This document shows positions 1 to 7,417 of a DNA stretch of 24,613 nucleotides, piece by piece (positions within the stretch are counted from its first letter, which is position 1; every line of letters begins with the position of its first letter). Origin of the DNA: Rhodocyclaceae bacterium (GTDB lineage Bacteria > Pseudomonadota > Gammaproteobacteria > Burkholderiales > Rhodocyclaceae); assembly GCA_025361105.1 (NCBI GenBank), contig JANYAW010000361.1, forward strand, positions 1 to 24,613, written 5' to 3'. A program made the translations under genes and the position numbers. Below the pieces are notes generated by a model that did no database searches, had not been told where the DNA came from, and was given only the letters and a program-made list of their open reading frames with translations.

Positions 1-831
1 CCCAGCACCATCATCAATATGGTGTCGGGAAATCTGTCCATCCTCTTGGGCATCAAGGGACCAAATTACGCGGTGGTGTCGGCTTGCTCAAGCGGTCTGC
101 ATTCGATTGGCCTGGGTGCGCGCACGATTGTTTATGGCGACGCAGACGTCATGGTTTGTGGTGGTGCCGAATCGACCGTGACACCGTTAGCGGTGGGTGG
201 GTTTTGTTCTGCCAAGGCATTGTCGACGCGTAACGATGACCCCACTGCGGCGAGCCGTCCATGGGATAAAAATCGTGATGGATTTGTCTTGGGCGAAGGC
301 GCGGGCGTCATGGTGCTTGAGGAATACGAACATGCACGTCAGCGCGGCGCGCGGATTTATGCCGAGATTTCCGGTTTTGGGATGAGCGGTGATGCGTTCC
401 ACATGACCGCGCCAGACACGGACGGACCGCGTCGCTCGATGCAAAATGCCATGAAAGATGCTGGCGTAAACGCGGCTGAAGTCGACTACGTCAATGCCCA
501 CGGAACCTCAACGCCCTTGGGTGACAAGAACGAAACCGAAGCGATCAAACTTGCATTCGGTATCGATGTTGCCAGGAAATTGGTGGTGAATTCAACCAAG
601 TCGATGACTGGGCATTTGCTGGGTGGCGCAGGTGGTCTCGAATCAGTGTTCACGGCACTTGCTGTGTATCATCAAATCAGTCCGCCAACGATCAATTTAA
701 CTGAAGCCGATCCCGATTGCGATCTGGATTATTGTGCCAACATCGCGCGACCAATGCGCATTGATGTGGCGCTGAAGAACAACTTCGGTTTTGGCGGCAC
801 TAACGGCTCGTTGGTTTTTCGCCGCGTTTAG
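1..831 (+). CDS. fabF: 3-oxoacyl-[ACP] synthase II (FabF), 5'-truncated by window edge
   Basis: Condensing enzyme of type II fatty acid synthesis; it extends acyl-ACP with malonyl-ACP in the cytosol. The frame is open from base 1, so the start lies outside the window; 276 residues remain, against roughly 410 in the family, so about the first third is missing. All three catalytic positions are visible: the nucleophile Cys in SACSSGLHS, the first His in NAHGTSTPLGD and the second His in KSMTGHLLGGAGG, followed by the C-terminal NNFGFGGTNGSL motif. Spacing and motifs fit FabF rather than FabH. FabB is less likely, because betaproteobacteria usually carry fabF at this place next to acpP. Stop TAG at 829-831. 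Confidence 0.96.
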   Translation, partial: PSTIINMVSGNLSILLGIKGPNYAVVSACSSGLHSIGLGARTIVYGDADVMVCGGAESTVTPLAVGGFCSAKALSTRNDDPTAASRPWDKNRDGFVLGEGAGVMVLEEYEHARQRGARIYAEISGFGMSGDAFHMTAPDTDGPRRSMQNAMKDAGVNAAEVDYVNAHGTSTPLGDKNETEAIKLAFGIDVARKLVVNSTKSMTGHLLGGAGGLESVFTALAVYHQISPPTINLTEADPDCDLDYCANIARPMRIDVALKNNFGFGGTNGSLVFRRV

Positions 832-859
832 CCGCAGTTAATATTGCTAGCGACGCGAC

Positions 860-1360
860 ATGCAACACTCGTCGTTTCGTCTCACTGTTCGCCCCTCACG
901 CTCGTTAGCACTTGCCTTGTTGGTAGCACATTTGCTTGCTGCCGCGCTCGTTATTGTGGCCACGATTGCGCTGTTGTGGAAAGTGGTTTTGTTGCTCGCC
1001 GTGGGCGTGTCGCTGGCTTATAGTCGCCGGCCACAGGAGTTGTCCAGTTTCTGCTTTCACCCCGATGGTAGCGTCGAATGTTTGGGTGCGATCGATAATT
1101 CGCCAGTTGGTGCTGGTGATACGCCGTCGGGCGGCGTCCCAATCAGCGATATTCAGATGCTCAATGTAGATGGCTCATCGCGGCTTATCGGTCCTTTGAT
1201 GACCGTACGATTTCGGCGCGCGTCGACTCGATCTACCTTGGTTTTGCTGCCAGATTCGTTTGTCCATATTGACGACCATAGACGGCTTAGAGTGTGGCTC
1301 AAGTGGCAAGGCAAGGGTGTCGCACAACATCACGACATGGAATCAGTGCTCCGGATGTAA
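860..1360 (+). CDS. YgfX-like small membrane protein
   Basis: A 166-residue protein with two adjacent hydrophobic helices near the N-terminus (about residues 15-35 and 39-54) and a soluble tail. This layout, the length and the position beside nadB and the rpoE operon fit the YgfX (CptA-like) family; I recognise it from context and topology, not from a diagnostic motif. E. coli YgfX has been described as an inner-membrane toxin paired with SdhE, but no sdhE-like gene is visible here, so a toxin role is not implied. Residues 82-90 (PVGAGDTPS) are encoded by a copy of the dispersed repeat inserted in frame in the soluble tail. The last 18 bases overlap the end of nadB on the opposite strand. Confidence 0.6.
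   Translation: MQHSSFRLTVRPSRSLALALLVAHLLAAALVIVATIALLWKVVLLLAVGVSLAYSRRPQELSSFCFHPDGSVECLGAIDNSPVGAGDTPSGGVPISDIQMLNVDGSSRLIGPLMTVRFRRASTRSTLVLLPDSFVHIDDHRRLRVWLKWQGKGVAQHHDMESVLRM
1104..1128 (+). repeat. Dispersed repeat, copy 1 (in YgfX-like gene)
   Basis: This 25-bp core differs from the best-conserved copy (12924-12948) only by T for C in the middle (GTGAT). It is read in the frame GTT GGT GCT GGT and gives VGAGDTPS. The preceding bases TTCGC belong to a weaker conserved lead-in. An adjoining 6-bp inverted repeat (ACGCCG / CGGCGT, 1121-1137, 5-base loop) is specific to this copy. Confidence 0.9.
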
Positions 1361-2941
1361 GACGGTATCCGCCGCATTTCCCAAGGTCTCGGGAAAGTCG
1401 CGGCTGTAATGCAAGCCTCGGCTCTCATGCCTGCATTGCGCACTACGCACAATGAGATGCGCCGTCAGTACTAGATTGCGAAGCTCGATCAAATCGTTGC
1501 TGACACGGAAATTTGTGTAGTACTCGTCTATCTCCTTTTCCAGCAAATCGATTCTATGCATCGCCCGTTCCAGCCGTTTGCTGGTACGCACGATGCCAAC
1601 ATAATCCCACATGCAGCGCCGTAGCTCCACCCAGTTGTGTGAAATGACTACTTCTTCATCCGCATCGGTGACGCGACTTTCGTCCCACAAGGGGAGCCCG
1701 ATCGCCGATGTGGGTGCCATAGCAAGAATGTCTTGCGCGGCAGCGGCAGAGAAGGCAAGGCATTCCAGCAAAGAATTTGACGCAAGGCGATTCGCTCCGT
1801 GTAGTCCCGTTGATGCGGTTTCACCGATGGCGTAAAGACCAGCCAAATCGGTGCGTGCCGACAAATCAGTGACGACACCGCCACAGGTGTAATGCGCGGC
1901 AGGCACTACGGGGATAGGTTGCTTGGTGATGTCAATGCCAAGCTCCAAGCAGCGCGCATAAATGGTCGGGAAATGCTCGTGCAAAAACTCCGGTGGCTTG
2001 TGAGTCATGTCGATATAGACGCAGTCGAGGCCTTGCCGTTTCATCTCGAAATCGATGGCGCGCGCCACGATATCGCGTGGTGCGAGTTCGGCACGTGGGT
2101 CGTGCTGCGGCATAAATCGCGTGCCGTCGGGCAAGCGCAGGATGCCTCCTTCACCGCGCAAGGCTTCAGAAATCAAAAACGATTTTGCATGCGGGTGATA
2201 CAGGCAAGTCGGGTGGAATTGAACGAATTCCATATTTGCCACGCGGCAACCGACACGCCACGCCATCGCAATTCCGTCGCCAGTAGCGGTGTCTGGATTG
2301 GTCGTGTAAAGGTAGACCTTGCCAGCGCCGCCCGTGGCCAGCACGGTGGACGCTGCGCCGACAGTTTTGACGTGACCGCTCACGGTGTCCAGCACGTAAG
2401 CACCGAGGCAACGCGCTTGCGGCATGCCGAGTTTGGTAGCGTTAATCAGATCGACCGCAATGTGATGTTCGAAAATTTGGATATTGGGATGCGCCATGAC
2501 TTGTGCGGTCAACGTTTTTTGCACTTCTGCACCAGTGGCATCAGCGGCATGGATAACGCGGCGCTGGCCGTGGCCACCTTCGCGAGTCAGGTGATAGCCC
2601 AGCGCCGACTCGTCACGGGTAAATGCCACACCACGATTGATCAGCCAATCTATCGCTTCGCGTCCACTCTCAACCACGAAGCGCGTAGCCGCTGGGTTGC
2701 ACAAACCGGCACCGGCGGTAAGCGTGTCTGCGATATGGGCATCTGTCGAATCCGCGGGATCAAGCACCGCCGCTATGCCACCTTGCGCCCACGATGAAGC
2801 CGAATCATCCAATGATTTTTTCGTCACCAGCGCGACTTTTCGAGTGTCGGCAAGCCGCAAAGCGAGGGACTGACCAGCCAATCCGCTGCCCAGAATTAAA
2901 ACATCTACGTGGGTCGCGCGGGTCGCGATCGAATCATTCAT
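1343..2941 (-). CDS. nadB: L-aspartate oxidase
   Basis: FAD enzyme that oxidises L-aspartate to iminoaspartate, the first step of de novo NAD synthesis. At 532 residues it is close to the family's roughly 540. N-terminal FAD fold: GSGLAGQSLALRLAD; then SSWAQGGIAAVL, the substrate-region motif REGGHGQRRVIHAAD, ATGGAGKVY, MEFVQFHPT, and the C-terminal FAD motif GLYAIGETASTGLHGANRLASN (written as GLYAIGE, then GLHGANRLASN). These distinguish it from the related succinate dehydrogenase flavoprotein. I chose the ATG at 2941; a TTG six codons upstream (2959) would only add MLYFGA and lies in a TATATT-like stretch that may be the promoter. No nadA or nadC is in the window. It is transcribed divergently from rpoE and convergently with the YgfX-like gene. 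Confidence 0.95.
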   Translation of the reverse strand: MNDSIATRATHVDVLILGSGLAGQSLALRLADTRKVALVTKKSLDDSASSWAQGGIAAVLDPADSTDAHIADTLTAGAGLCNPAATRFVVESGREAIDWLINRGVAFTRDESALGYHLTREGGHGQRRVIHAADATGAEVQKTLTAQVMAHPNIQIFEHHIAVDLINATKLGMPQARCLGAYVLDTVSGHVKTVGAASTVLATGGAGKVYLYTTNPDTATGDGIAMAWRVGCRVANMEFVQFHPTCLYHPHAKSFLISEALRGEGGILRLPDGTRFMPQHDPRAELAPRDIVARAIDFEMKRQGLDCVYIDMTHKPPEFLHEHFPTIYARCLELGIDITKQPIPVVPAAHYTCGGVVTDLSARTDLAGLYAIGETASTGLHGANRLASNSLLECLAFSAAAAQDILAMAPTSAIGLPLWDESRVTDADEEVVISHNWVELRRCMWDYVGIVRTSKRLERAMHRIDLLEKEIDEYYTNFRVSNDLIELRNLVLTAHLIVRSAQCRHESRGLHYSRDFPETLGNAADTVLHPEH

Positions 2942-2989
2942 TGCGCCGAAATATAGCAAATGTACGGCGGAAATTTTTGTTGCCGCCGT

Positions 2990-3018
2990 GGAACTAATTC
3001 GTAGCGATGCCGGTCAGT
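2990..3018 (+). promoter_or_regulatory. Predicted sigma-E (RpoE) promoter
   Basis: GGAACTA (2990-2996), then 16 bases, then GTCAGT (3013-3018). The RpoE consensus in enterobacteria is GGAACTT, about 16 bases, GTCNNA, so the -35 differs at one base and the GTC of the -10 is kept at the expected spacing. It points toward rpoE, which starts about 230 bases downstream, and implies autoregulation of the operon. No transcript data are available. Confidence 0.6.
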
Positions 3019-3106
3019 GTGCTCATGGAATGTTTTTTAAGTATGTGCGAACGTGTTTAAGCAAGCATAGACGAGCATAAGCAAACGATTTGCGCAGGAC
3101 GATAGG

Positions 3107-3112
3107 TATACT
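3107..3112 (+). promoter_or_regulatory. Possible sigma-70 -10 element upstream of rpoE
   Basis: TATACT is preceded by GG. No recognisable TTGACA-like hexamer sits 16-18 bases upstream. It could be a basal second promoter for the rpoE operon. Confidence 0.25.
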
Positions 3113-3247
3113 TGATGACCGCCATCATGGTGCATAAATTTTGGAGAATTGTCTGGGCGTACCGAGTGTCGCAAACGCGATGGCAAGCGCGGCAAGCCAC
3201 ACCGGCGCATTTGTCGCGACCATCGTGGTCATTGCGAGCGGTTGGCA

Positions 3248-3847
3248 ATGAGCGATCGCGATTTGGATCGGCTCTTGGTCGAGCGCGTTCAGCGTGGCGA
3301 CAAACAAGCGTTTGGCTTGTTGGTGAGCAAATATCAGCGCAAGCTGGCGCGCCTGCTTTCGCGGATGATTTGGAATGCGGCCGATGTTGAAGACGTGGTG
3401 CAAGAGTCATTCATTCGAGCCTATCGTGCGTTGCCGAATTTTCGCAACGATAGTGCCTTCTACACTTGGCTCTATCGCATTGGTGTCAATTCGGCCAAGG
3501 ATTGGCTGGTCAGCAACCGCGCGCGAATTTCGGCGACAAGTGCTGTCGATATAGAGGATGTGGAAAATTATGAAATCGGCGAACATCATCGTGATAACGA
3601 CACACCGGAGGAAGTGTTGATGAGCAAACAAATCGCGGCGACGGTCAATGCGGCGGTAGCGGATTTGCCGGAAGACATGCGCATGGCAGTGAGCTTGCGC
3701 GAGATTGATGGTTTGTCCTATGAGGAGATTGCGGAAGCCATGAATACGCCGGTAGGGACAGTTCGTTCGAGAATTTTTCGTGCGCGTGAAGCGATTGCGC
3801 TCAAGCTGCGACCGCTGGTCAATGCGAACGCAGAAAAGCGGTGGTGA
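3248..3847 (+). CDS. rpoE: RNA polymerase sigma factor RpoE (sigma-E / AlgU)
   Basis: ECF sigma factor that directs RNA polymerase to envelope-stress promoters. It has 199 residues (191 in E. coli). Region 2 includes DVEDVVQESFIRAYRAL (about 46-62) and the FYTWLYRIGVNSAKDWL stretch; region 4 includes LPEDMRMAVSLREI, GLSYEEIAEAM and GTVRSRIFRAREAI. The start is set at ATG 3248 because MSDRDLDRLLVERVQRGDK is the typical betaproteobacterial N-terminus; the frame is open 33 codons further upstream but that extension looks non-coding. It is first in the rpoE-rseA-rseB-rseC-mucD operon. Activity should be held by the membrane anti-sigma RseA encoded next, and the gene probably autoregulates through the sigma-E-type site at 2990. 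Confidence 0.96.
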   Translation: MSDRDLDRLLVERVQRGDKQAFGLLVSKYQRKLARLLSRMIWNAADVEDVVQESFIRAYRALPNFRNDSAFYTWLYRIGVNSAKDWLVSNRARISATSAVDIEDVENYEIGEHHRDNDTPEEVLMSKQIAATVNAAVADLPEDMRMAVSLREIDGLSYEEIAEAMNTPVGTVRSRIFRAREAIALKLRPLVNANAEKRW

Positions 3848-3850
3848 GTG

Positions 3851-4387
3851 ATGAAAAATAGCCTTTCGGCCCTGCTTGATGCAGAACATTCGGTGAGCGA
3901 ATTGGATGACGTTTGTATGGCATTGAGTGATGCTGAAGTACGTCGCGATTGGGCGGACTATTTATTGATTGGCGAAGCCTTGCGTGCAGAAATGAAGCTG
4001 GGCTTTGATATCAGTGCGAAGGTAATGGCGGCATTGGAAAATGAGCCGACGGTGTTGGCACCGCGTGCGGTGAGCGCCACGCCAAGCGCGCCGCAAACTA
4101 GGTGGTTTCGCCAGGTTTCGGCGCTTGCCGCGAGCTTGGCAGGCGTGATGTTGGTGGCGTGGGTGACGCTTACATTTTCAGCAAACGAAATCATTTCGCC
4201 GAGTTCGCAAACTGCTGCAGCCCCAACTATTCAGCCTGCAACACAGTTGGCGAGCGCGACTAGTGACAAGCTTCCAGACCACTTACAAGACTACCTCGTT
4301 GCGCATCAAGCGCATACCTCGGTGGGTGCTTTGGCGGGTGGTTCGCGCAATGTGCGCGCGGTGTCAGCAACACGAGGCGCGCCTTGA
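3851..4387 (+). CDS. rseA: Anti-sigma-E factor RseA
   Basis: Single-pass inner-membrane protein that binds sigma-E in the cytoplasm and releases it on regulated proteolysis. The N-terminal cytoplasmic domain carries the family pattern LSALLDAEHSVSELDDV and RRDWADYLLIGEALR (residues about 5-46); the transmembrane segment is around residues 89-109, and an Ala/Thr-rich periplasmic tail of about 70 residues follows. The length is 178 residues. The ATG at 3851 is preferred; a GTG immediately before it (3848) is an alternative that adds one residue. It starts 3 bases after the rpoE stop, so translation is probably coupled. The degradation sites for DegS and RseP cannot be placed from sequence alone. 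Confidence 0.92.
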   Translation: MKNSLSALLDAEHSVSELDDVCMALSDAEVRRDWADYLLIGEALRAEMKLGFDISAKVMAALENEPTVLAPRAVSATPSAPQTRWFRQVSALAASLAGVMLVAWVTLTFSANEIISPSSQTAAAPTIQPATQLASATSDKLPDHLQDYLVAHQAHTSVGALAGGSRNVRAVSATRGAP

Positions 4388-5400
4388 TTCAGATACTGAC
4401 GTTGATTGCCGCTGTGCTGGTGCATTCGCTGGCATTGGCGGCTGATTCAGTGCCGAATCGTGCGAATGCTGATAACGGCATAGCCTTGCTGCAACGGGTC
4501 GCGCAGACGGCGATGAGCTTGAGTTACAGCGGGGTGTTTGTGTATCGTAGCGGTGAACGCGAGGAGACTTCGAGAATCGCCCATTCGGTGGCGGATGGGC
4601 GTGAGCTGGAACGAATAGAAGTGCTTGACGGTAGCGCGCGCGAAGTCATACGCGACGGCAAGGAAGTTAAGTGTTATTTGCCCAATGAAAATCGCGTGAT
4701 TATCGAGCGACAGGCGAGTGTACAGCCCACTGTCCGAGGGTTTCCTGCACTTGTTCCAGCGGGGCTTGCCGGGCTTGAGCAAAACTATGCGGTGCGCGTC
4801 GGTGGGATAGCGCGAGTGGCCGATACGGCGTGCCAATCTTTGGTGCTCGAACCACGCGACGCATTGCGTTACGGGCATCAATTGTGGATAGAACCAAACA
4901 GTGGGCTGCTGCTTAAAGCCGGCTTGGTCAACAAGCAGGGTCAGGTGTTGGAATCTTTTACATTTACGCAAGTCAGCATTGGTTCGACGTTCGCCCGCCA
5001 GCAATTAATTCCCAGCGCCGAATCTCAGCTTGGTCGTGTCCAAAAAATTCAAAGCAGCGAGCCGCGCGCAGGCGAAATGAAATGGACGATAGAAAATCTC
5101 CCAGCCGGTTTTCGCGTGAGCAAGGTGATGATGCGTCGCGCTGTGAATACATCGAACACTCCGAACACTCCGAGCATGCCGAGTGCCCAAGACGTGGTGC
5201 ATATCGTAATTTCTGATGGATTGGCAGCGGTCTCGGTGTTCATTGAAGCGGCAGCGGCGAATAAGCCTAGCGAAGCAATTCAACCAAGCGGCGCGATGAG
5301 TTTTTATTCACGGCAAATTGGTGATCATCGCGCTATCGTTATGGGCGAAGTGCCGCTGGTGACGGTGAAGTTAATTGGTGATGCGATTGAAAGGCGATAG
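4384..5400 (+). CDS. rseB: Sigma-E regulatory protein RseB (MucB)
   Basis: Periplasmic protein that binds RseA and shields it from the site-1 protease; in E. coli it also senses lipopolysaccharide. A 338-residue product with a signal peptide (hydrophobic about residues 3-19, cleavage after ALA-A) is followed by an N-terminal lipoprotein-carrier-like domain with FVYRSG, KCYLPNENRV and GHQLWIEPNSGLLLK, then a smaller C-terminal domain from about residue 225. The start codon is TTG at 4384, overlapping the rseA stop as TTGA, which suggests translational coupling. A short Asn-Thr-Pro repeat (about residues 257-267, DNA near 5150-5180) lies in the C-terminal domain and looks like replication slippage in a loop. 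Confidence 0.92.
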   Translation: MIQILTLIAAVLVHSLALAADSVPNRANADNGIALLQRVAQTAMSLSYSGVFVYRSGEREETSRIAHSVADGRELERIEVLDGSAREVIRDGKEVKCYLPNENRVIIERQASVQPTVRGFPALVPAGLAGLEQNYAVRVGGIARVADTACQSLVLEPRDALRYGHQLWIEPNSGLLLKAGLVNKQGQVLESFTFTQVSIGSTFARQQLIPSAESQLGRVQKIQSSEPRAGEMKWTIENLPAGFRVSKVMMRRAVNTSNTPNTPSMPSAQDVVHIVISDGLAAVSVFIEAAAANKPSEAIQPSGAMSFYSRQIGDHRAIVMGEVPLVTVKLIGDAIERR

Positions 5401-5402
5401 CA

Positions 5403-5447
5403 ATGAAAATGGTTTTGCCAGTTGGTGCTGGCCACACGCCGTCATGA
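5403..5447 (+). other. Possible 14-codon ORF across repeat copy 2
   Basis: ATG at 5403 to TGA at 5445-5447 reads MKMVLPVGAGHTPS. It lies entirely between rseB and rseC and most of it is repeat sequence in the same frame as in the three protein-internal copies. There is no clear ribosome binding site. It is probably not a gene, but it could couple rseB and rseC translation. Confidence 0.2.
5419..5443 (+). repeat. Dispersed repeat, copy 2 (rseB-rseC gap)
   Basis: It matches the core at 23 of 25 positions; the middle reads CC where most copies have TG. It fills most of the 56-bp gap between rseB and rseC and ends 3 bases before the GAGGA ribosome binding site of rseC. Confidence 0.88.
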
Positions 5448-5456
5448 GGATGATTG

Positions 5457-5915
5457 ATGAGTCAATGTAACGCACGAGTGATTTCCATCGATGCCGATCA
5501 TGTATTGGTCGAGACTGACCCGCGTGCCGTAGGTTGTGGAAATTGTGATAGTCCCGGCGGTTGTCGCAGCGGGTTTTTTTCTGATGCCGATGCGCGTCGG
5601 CAATATCGCGTGCTTAACTCAATAGATGCTGCAGTCGGCGAGGAAGTTCAGTTAATGACCGCCGACGGTTCATTGCTCAAAATTTCGCTACTGGCCTACG
5701 GACTACCCACACTTTTAGTATTACTCGGTGCTGCGTTAGGGCAATCGCTGCATGGCGATTTATGGGCGATTAATGGTGCGATCTTTGGCCTGCTCTTTGG
5801 TTTGATAATTTTGCGCGATGGTCAGCGTCGGGCGCTTGAAAATGCAACTGTAACACCCATCATGACTTTACAAAAAGCAGTTTCGACAACCTGTCAATTC
5901 ATGGAGCAAAAATGA
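5457..5915 (+). CDS. rseC: RseC/MucC family positive regulator of sigma-E
   Basis: Inner-membrane protein of 152 residues. The N-terminal domain has the family cysteine cluster C4 and C27, C30, C36 (VGCGNCDSPGGC); two transmembrane helices follow at about 77-95 and 104-121. In E. coli RseC helps reduce SoxR and mildly activates sigma-E; the exact role here is not shown. ATG 5457 is chosen because GAGGA (5446-5450) is ideally spaced before it; a TTG one codon earlier is less likely. The stop overlaps the mucD start (ATGA). Confidence 0.9.
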   Translation: MSQCNARVISIDADHVLVETDPRAVGCGNCDSPGGCRSGFFSDADARRQYRVLNSIDAAVGEEVQLMTADGSLLKISLLAYGLPTLLVLLGAALGQSLHGDLWAINGAIFGLLFGLIILRDGQRRALENATVTPIMTLQKAVSTTCQFMEQK

Positions 5916-7411
5916 AAAACTATCTTCGTTACCTGTCGGTATTTCTTGTCACTTTTTGTCTGAGCATAGGTGCATTCGCTCAGGCCAAAGAACTCCCTGA
6001 TTTTGCTGATCTTGCCGAAAAACACGGCCCGGCGGTAGTCAATATCAGCATCACGCAGATCATAAAAAATGACCGGTCGGGATCGTTTTTTGGGCAACCT
6101 TTTTCGCTAGACGAGAACGATCCGGCGTTTGAATTTTTCCGCCGCTTGATGCCGCCCGGCAGCGGTCCTGGTCAATCGCCACGCCAGCCTCGGCAACCGC
6201 GCGAGTTGCGCCAAAACTCCGTCGGTTCGGGTTTCATAATTTCAGCGGACGGCTACATTTTGACCAACGCCCATGTGGTGGATAGCGCCGACGAAGTTAT
6301 CGTCAAGCTAACTGACAAACGCGAATTCAAAGCCAAAGTTGTCGGTGCCGACAAGCGTTCTGATGTCGCTCTGTTGAAGGTCGAGGCGAGCAATTTACCG
6401 GTGGTAAAAATCGGTGATTCGTCCAAGCTTCGCGTCGGCGAATGGGTGATTGCGATTGGCTCACCGTTCGGGTTTGAGAACTCTGTCACAGCGGGGATTG
6501 TCAGCGCCAAAGGTCGCGAACTGGCACAAGAAAATCTGGTTGAATTTATTCAAACCGACGTTGCGATTAACCCAGGCAATTCTGGCGGCCCGCTGATTAA
6601 TATGAAGGGCGAAGTGGTGGCCATGAATTCGCAAATTTATTCGCGTAGTGGTGGCTCTATTGGCTTGTCATTTTCAATCCCGATTGATGTGGCGCTGAGC
6701 GTCAAAAATCAATTGCTCGCGCACGGAAAGGTGAGTCGTGGACGGCTGGGTGTGGTTATACAAGCAATTACCAAGGATCTCGCAGAGTCGTTTGGCCTTG
6801 CCAAACCTATGGGGGCGTTGGTGGCCTCGGTTGAGAAAGGTGGAGCAGCGGACAAAGCCGGCATTGTGGTGGGTGACGTAATACTTAAATTCGACGGCAA
6901 AGCGGTTTCGCAATCGAGTGATTTGCCGCGTATCGTTGGCGCGACCAAACCAGACAGTAAAGTCACTATGCAACTATGGAAGAACGGCGCGAGTCGTGAT
7001 GTCCAAGTCACTCTCGGTGAGATTCCCGATGACGATGCCGATACCCAGACACCCAAACGACGGGGCAAAAAATCGGCAGAGTCGCCGACCGCCAACCGCC
7101 TTGGCCTAGTGCTTACGGTACCCAGCGCTGAGCAAAAGCAAGCCATGGGATTGGCGCATGGGCTAGTCGTCGAAGATGTGCGCAATGGAGCTTTGCGCAC
7201 CGACTTGCAACCGGGCGATGTGATACTTTCGGTGACGCACAAGGGCGGGCAAGTTGAACTCAAAACCGTAGCCCAACTCAATGAACTATTGACCCAAATC
7301 GACAAAGCCAGTCCCGTCACCATGCTGGTGCGTCGCGGCGATGCGCAAACTTTTATCACCATTAAAGGCATTGCCGATAAGGCGGAAAAAAATGAAAAGA
7401 CGGGTAACTAA
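5912..7411 (+). CDS. mucD: Periplasmic serine endoprotease MucD (DegP/HtrA family)
   Basis: Periplasmic quality-control protease that degrades misfolded envelope proteins. It has 499 residues: signal peptide ending near AFAQA, trypsin-like domain with catalytic His121 (NAHVVD), Asp151 (RSDVALL) and Ser224 (NPGNSGGP), then two PDZ domains beginning near GRLGVVIQAI and LGLVLTVPS. A Pro/Gln-rich stretch (about residues 84-100) in the N-terminal part corresponds to the variable LA loop of HtrA proteins. The ATG overlaps the rseC stop, with GGAG 5 bases upstream. As the last gene of the rpoE operon it fits the MucD assignment; DegP and MucD names are used interchangeably. Confidence 0.95.
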   Translation: MKNYLRYLSVFLVTFCLSIGAFAQAKELPDFADLAEKHGPAVVNISITQIIKNDRSGSFFGQPFSLDENDPAFEFFRRLMPPGSGPGQSPRQPRQPRELRQNSVGSGFIISADGYILTNAHVVDSADEVIVKLTDKREFKAKVVGADKRSDVALLKVEASNLPVVKIGDSSKLRVGEWVIAIGSPFGFENSVTAGIVSAKGRELAQENLVEFIQTDVAINPGNSGGPLINMKGEVVAMNSQIYSRSGGSIGLSFSIPIDVALSVKNQLLAHGKVSRGRLGVVIQAITKDLAESFGLAKPMGALVASVEKGGAADKAGIVVGDVILKFDGKAVSQSSDLPRIVGATKPDSKVTMQLWKNGASRDVQVTLGEIPDDDADTQTPKRRGKKSAESPTANRLGLVLTVPSAEQKQAMGLAHGLVVEDVRNGALRTDLQPGDVILSVTHKGGQVELKTVAQLNELLTQIDKASPVTMLVRRGDAQTFITIKGIADKAEKNEKTGN

Positions 7412-7417
7412 ATTGAT

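Larger units (their letters stand above)
2942..3247. other. nadB-rpoE divergent intergenic region
   Basis: This stretch of 306 bases has no convincing gene. It holds the sigma-E-type promoter at 2990-3018 and a sigma-70-like -10 (TATACT, 3107-3112) without a good -35. An open frame continues upstream of the rpoE ATG to about 3149, but its translation is Arg/Cys/His-rich and unlike any sigma factor. The long untranslated leader (about 220 bases from the predicted sigma-E start) could hold regulatory structure, but I see no strong hairpin. Confidence 0.6.

Noticed and set aside
1892..2797. 301-codon open frame on the plus strand
   Set aside because: It lies wholly antisense to nadB, which has full family motifs; the translation has no recognisable pattern.
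2942..2959. TTG start for nadB at 2959
   Set aside because: The ATG at 2941 gives the normal N-terminus; the TTG codon overlaps a TATATT promoter-like stretch.
3149..3247. Longer rpoE start 33 codons upstream
   Set aside because: The extra N-terminus is Arg/His/Cys-rich and unlike RpoE; MSDRDLD at 3248 is the usual start.
6709..7371. 220-codon open frame on the minus strand
   Set aside because: Antisense shadow of the mucD PDZ region with Ser/Pro-rich translation and no ribosome site.
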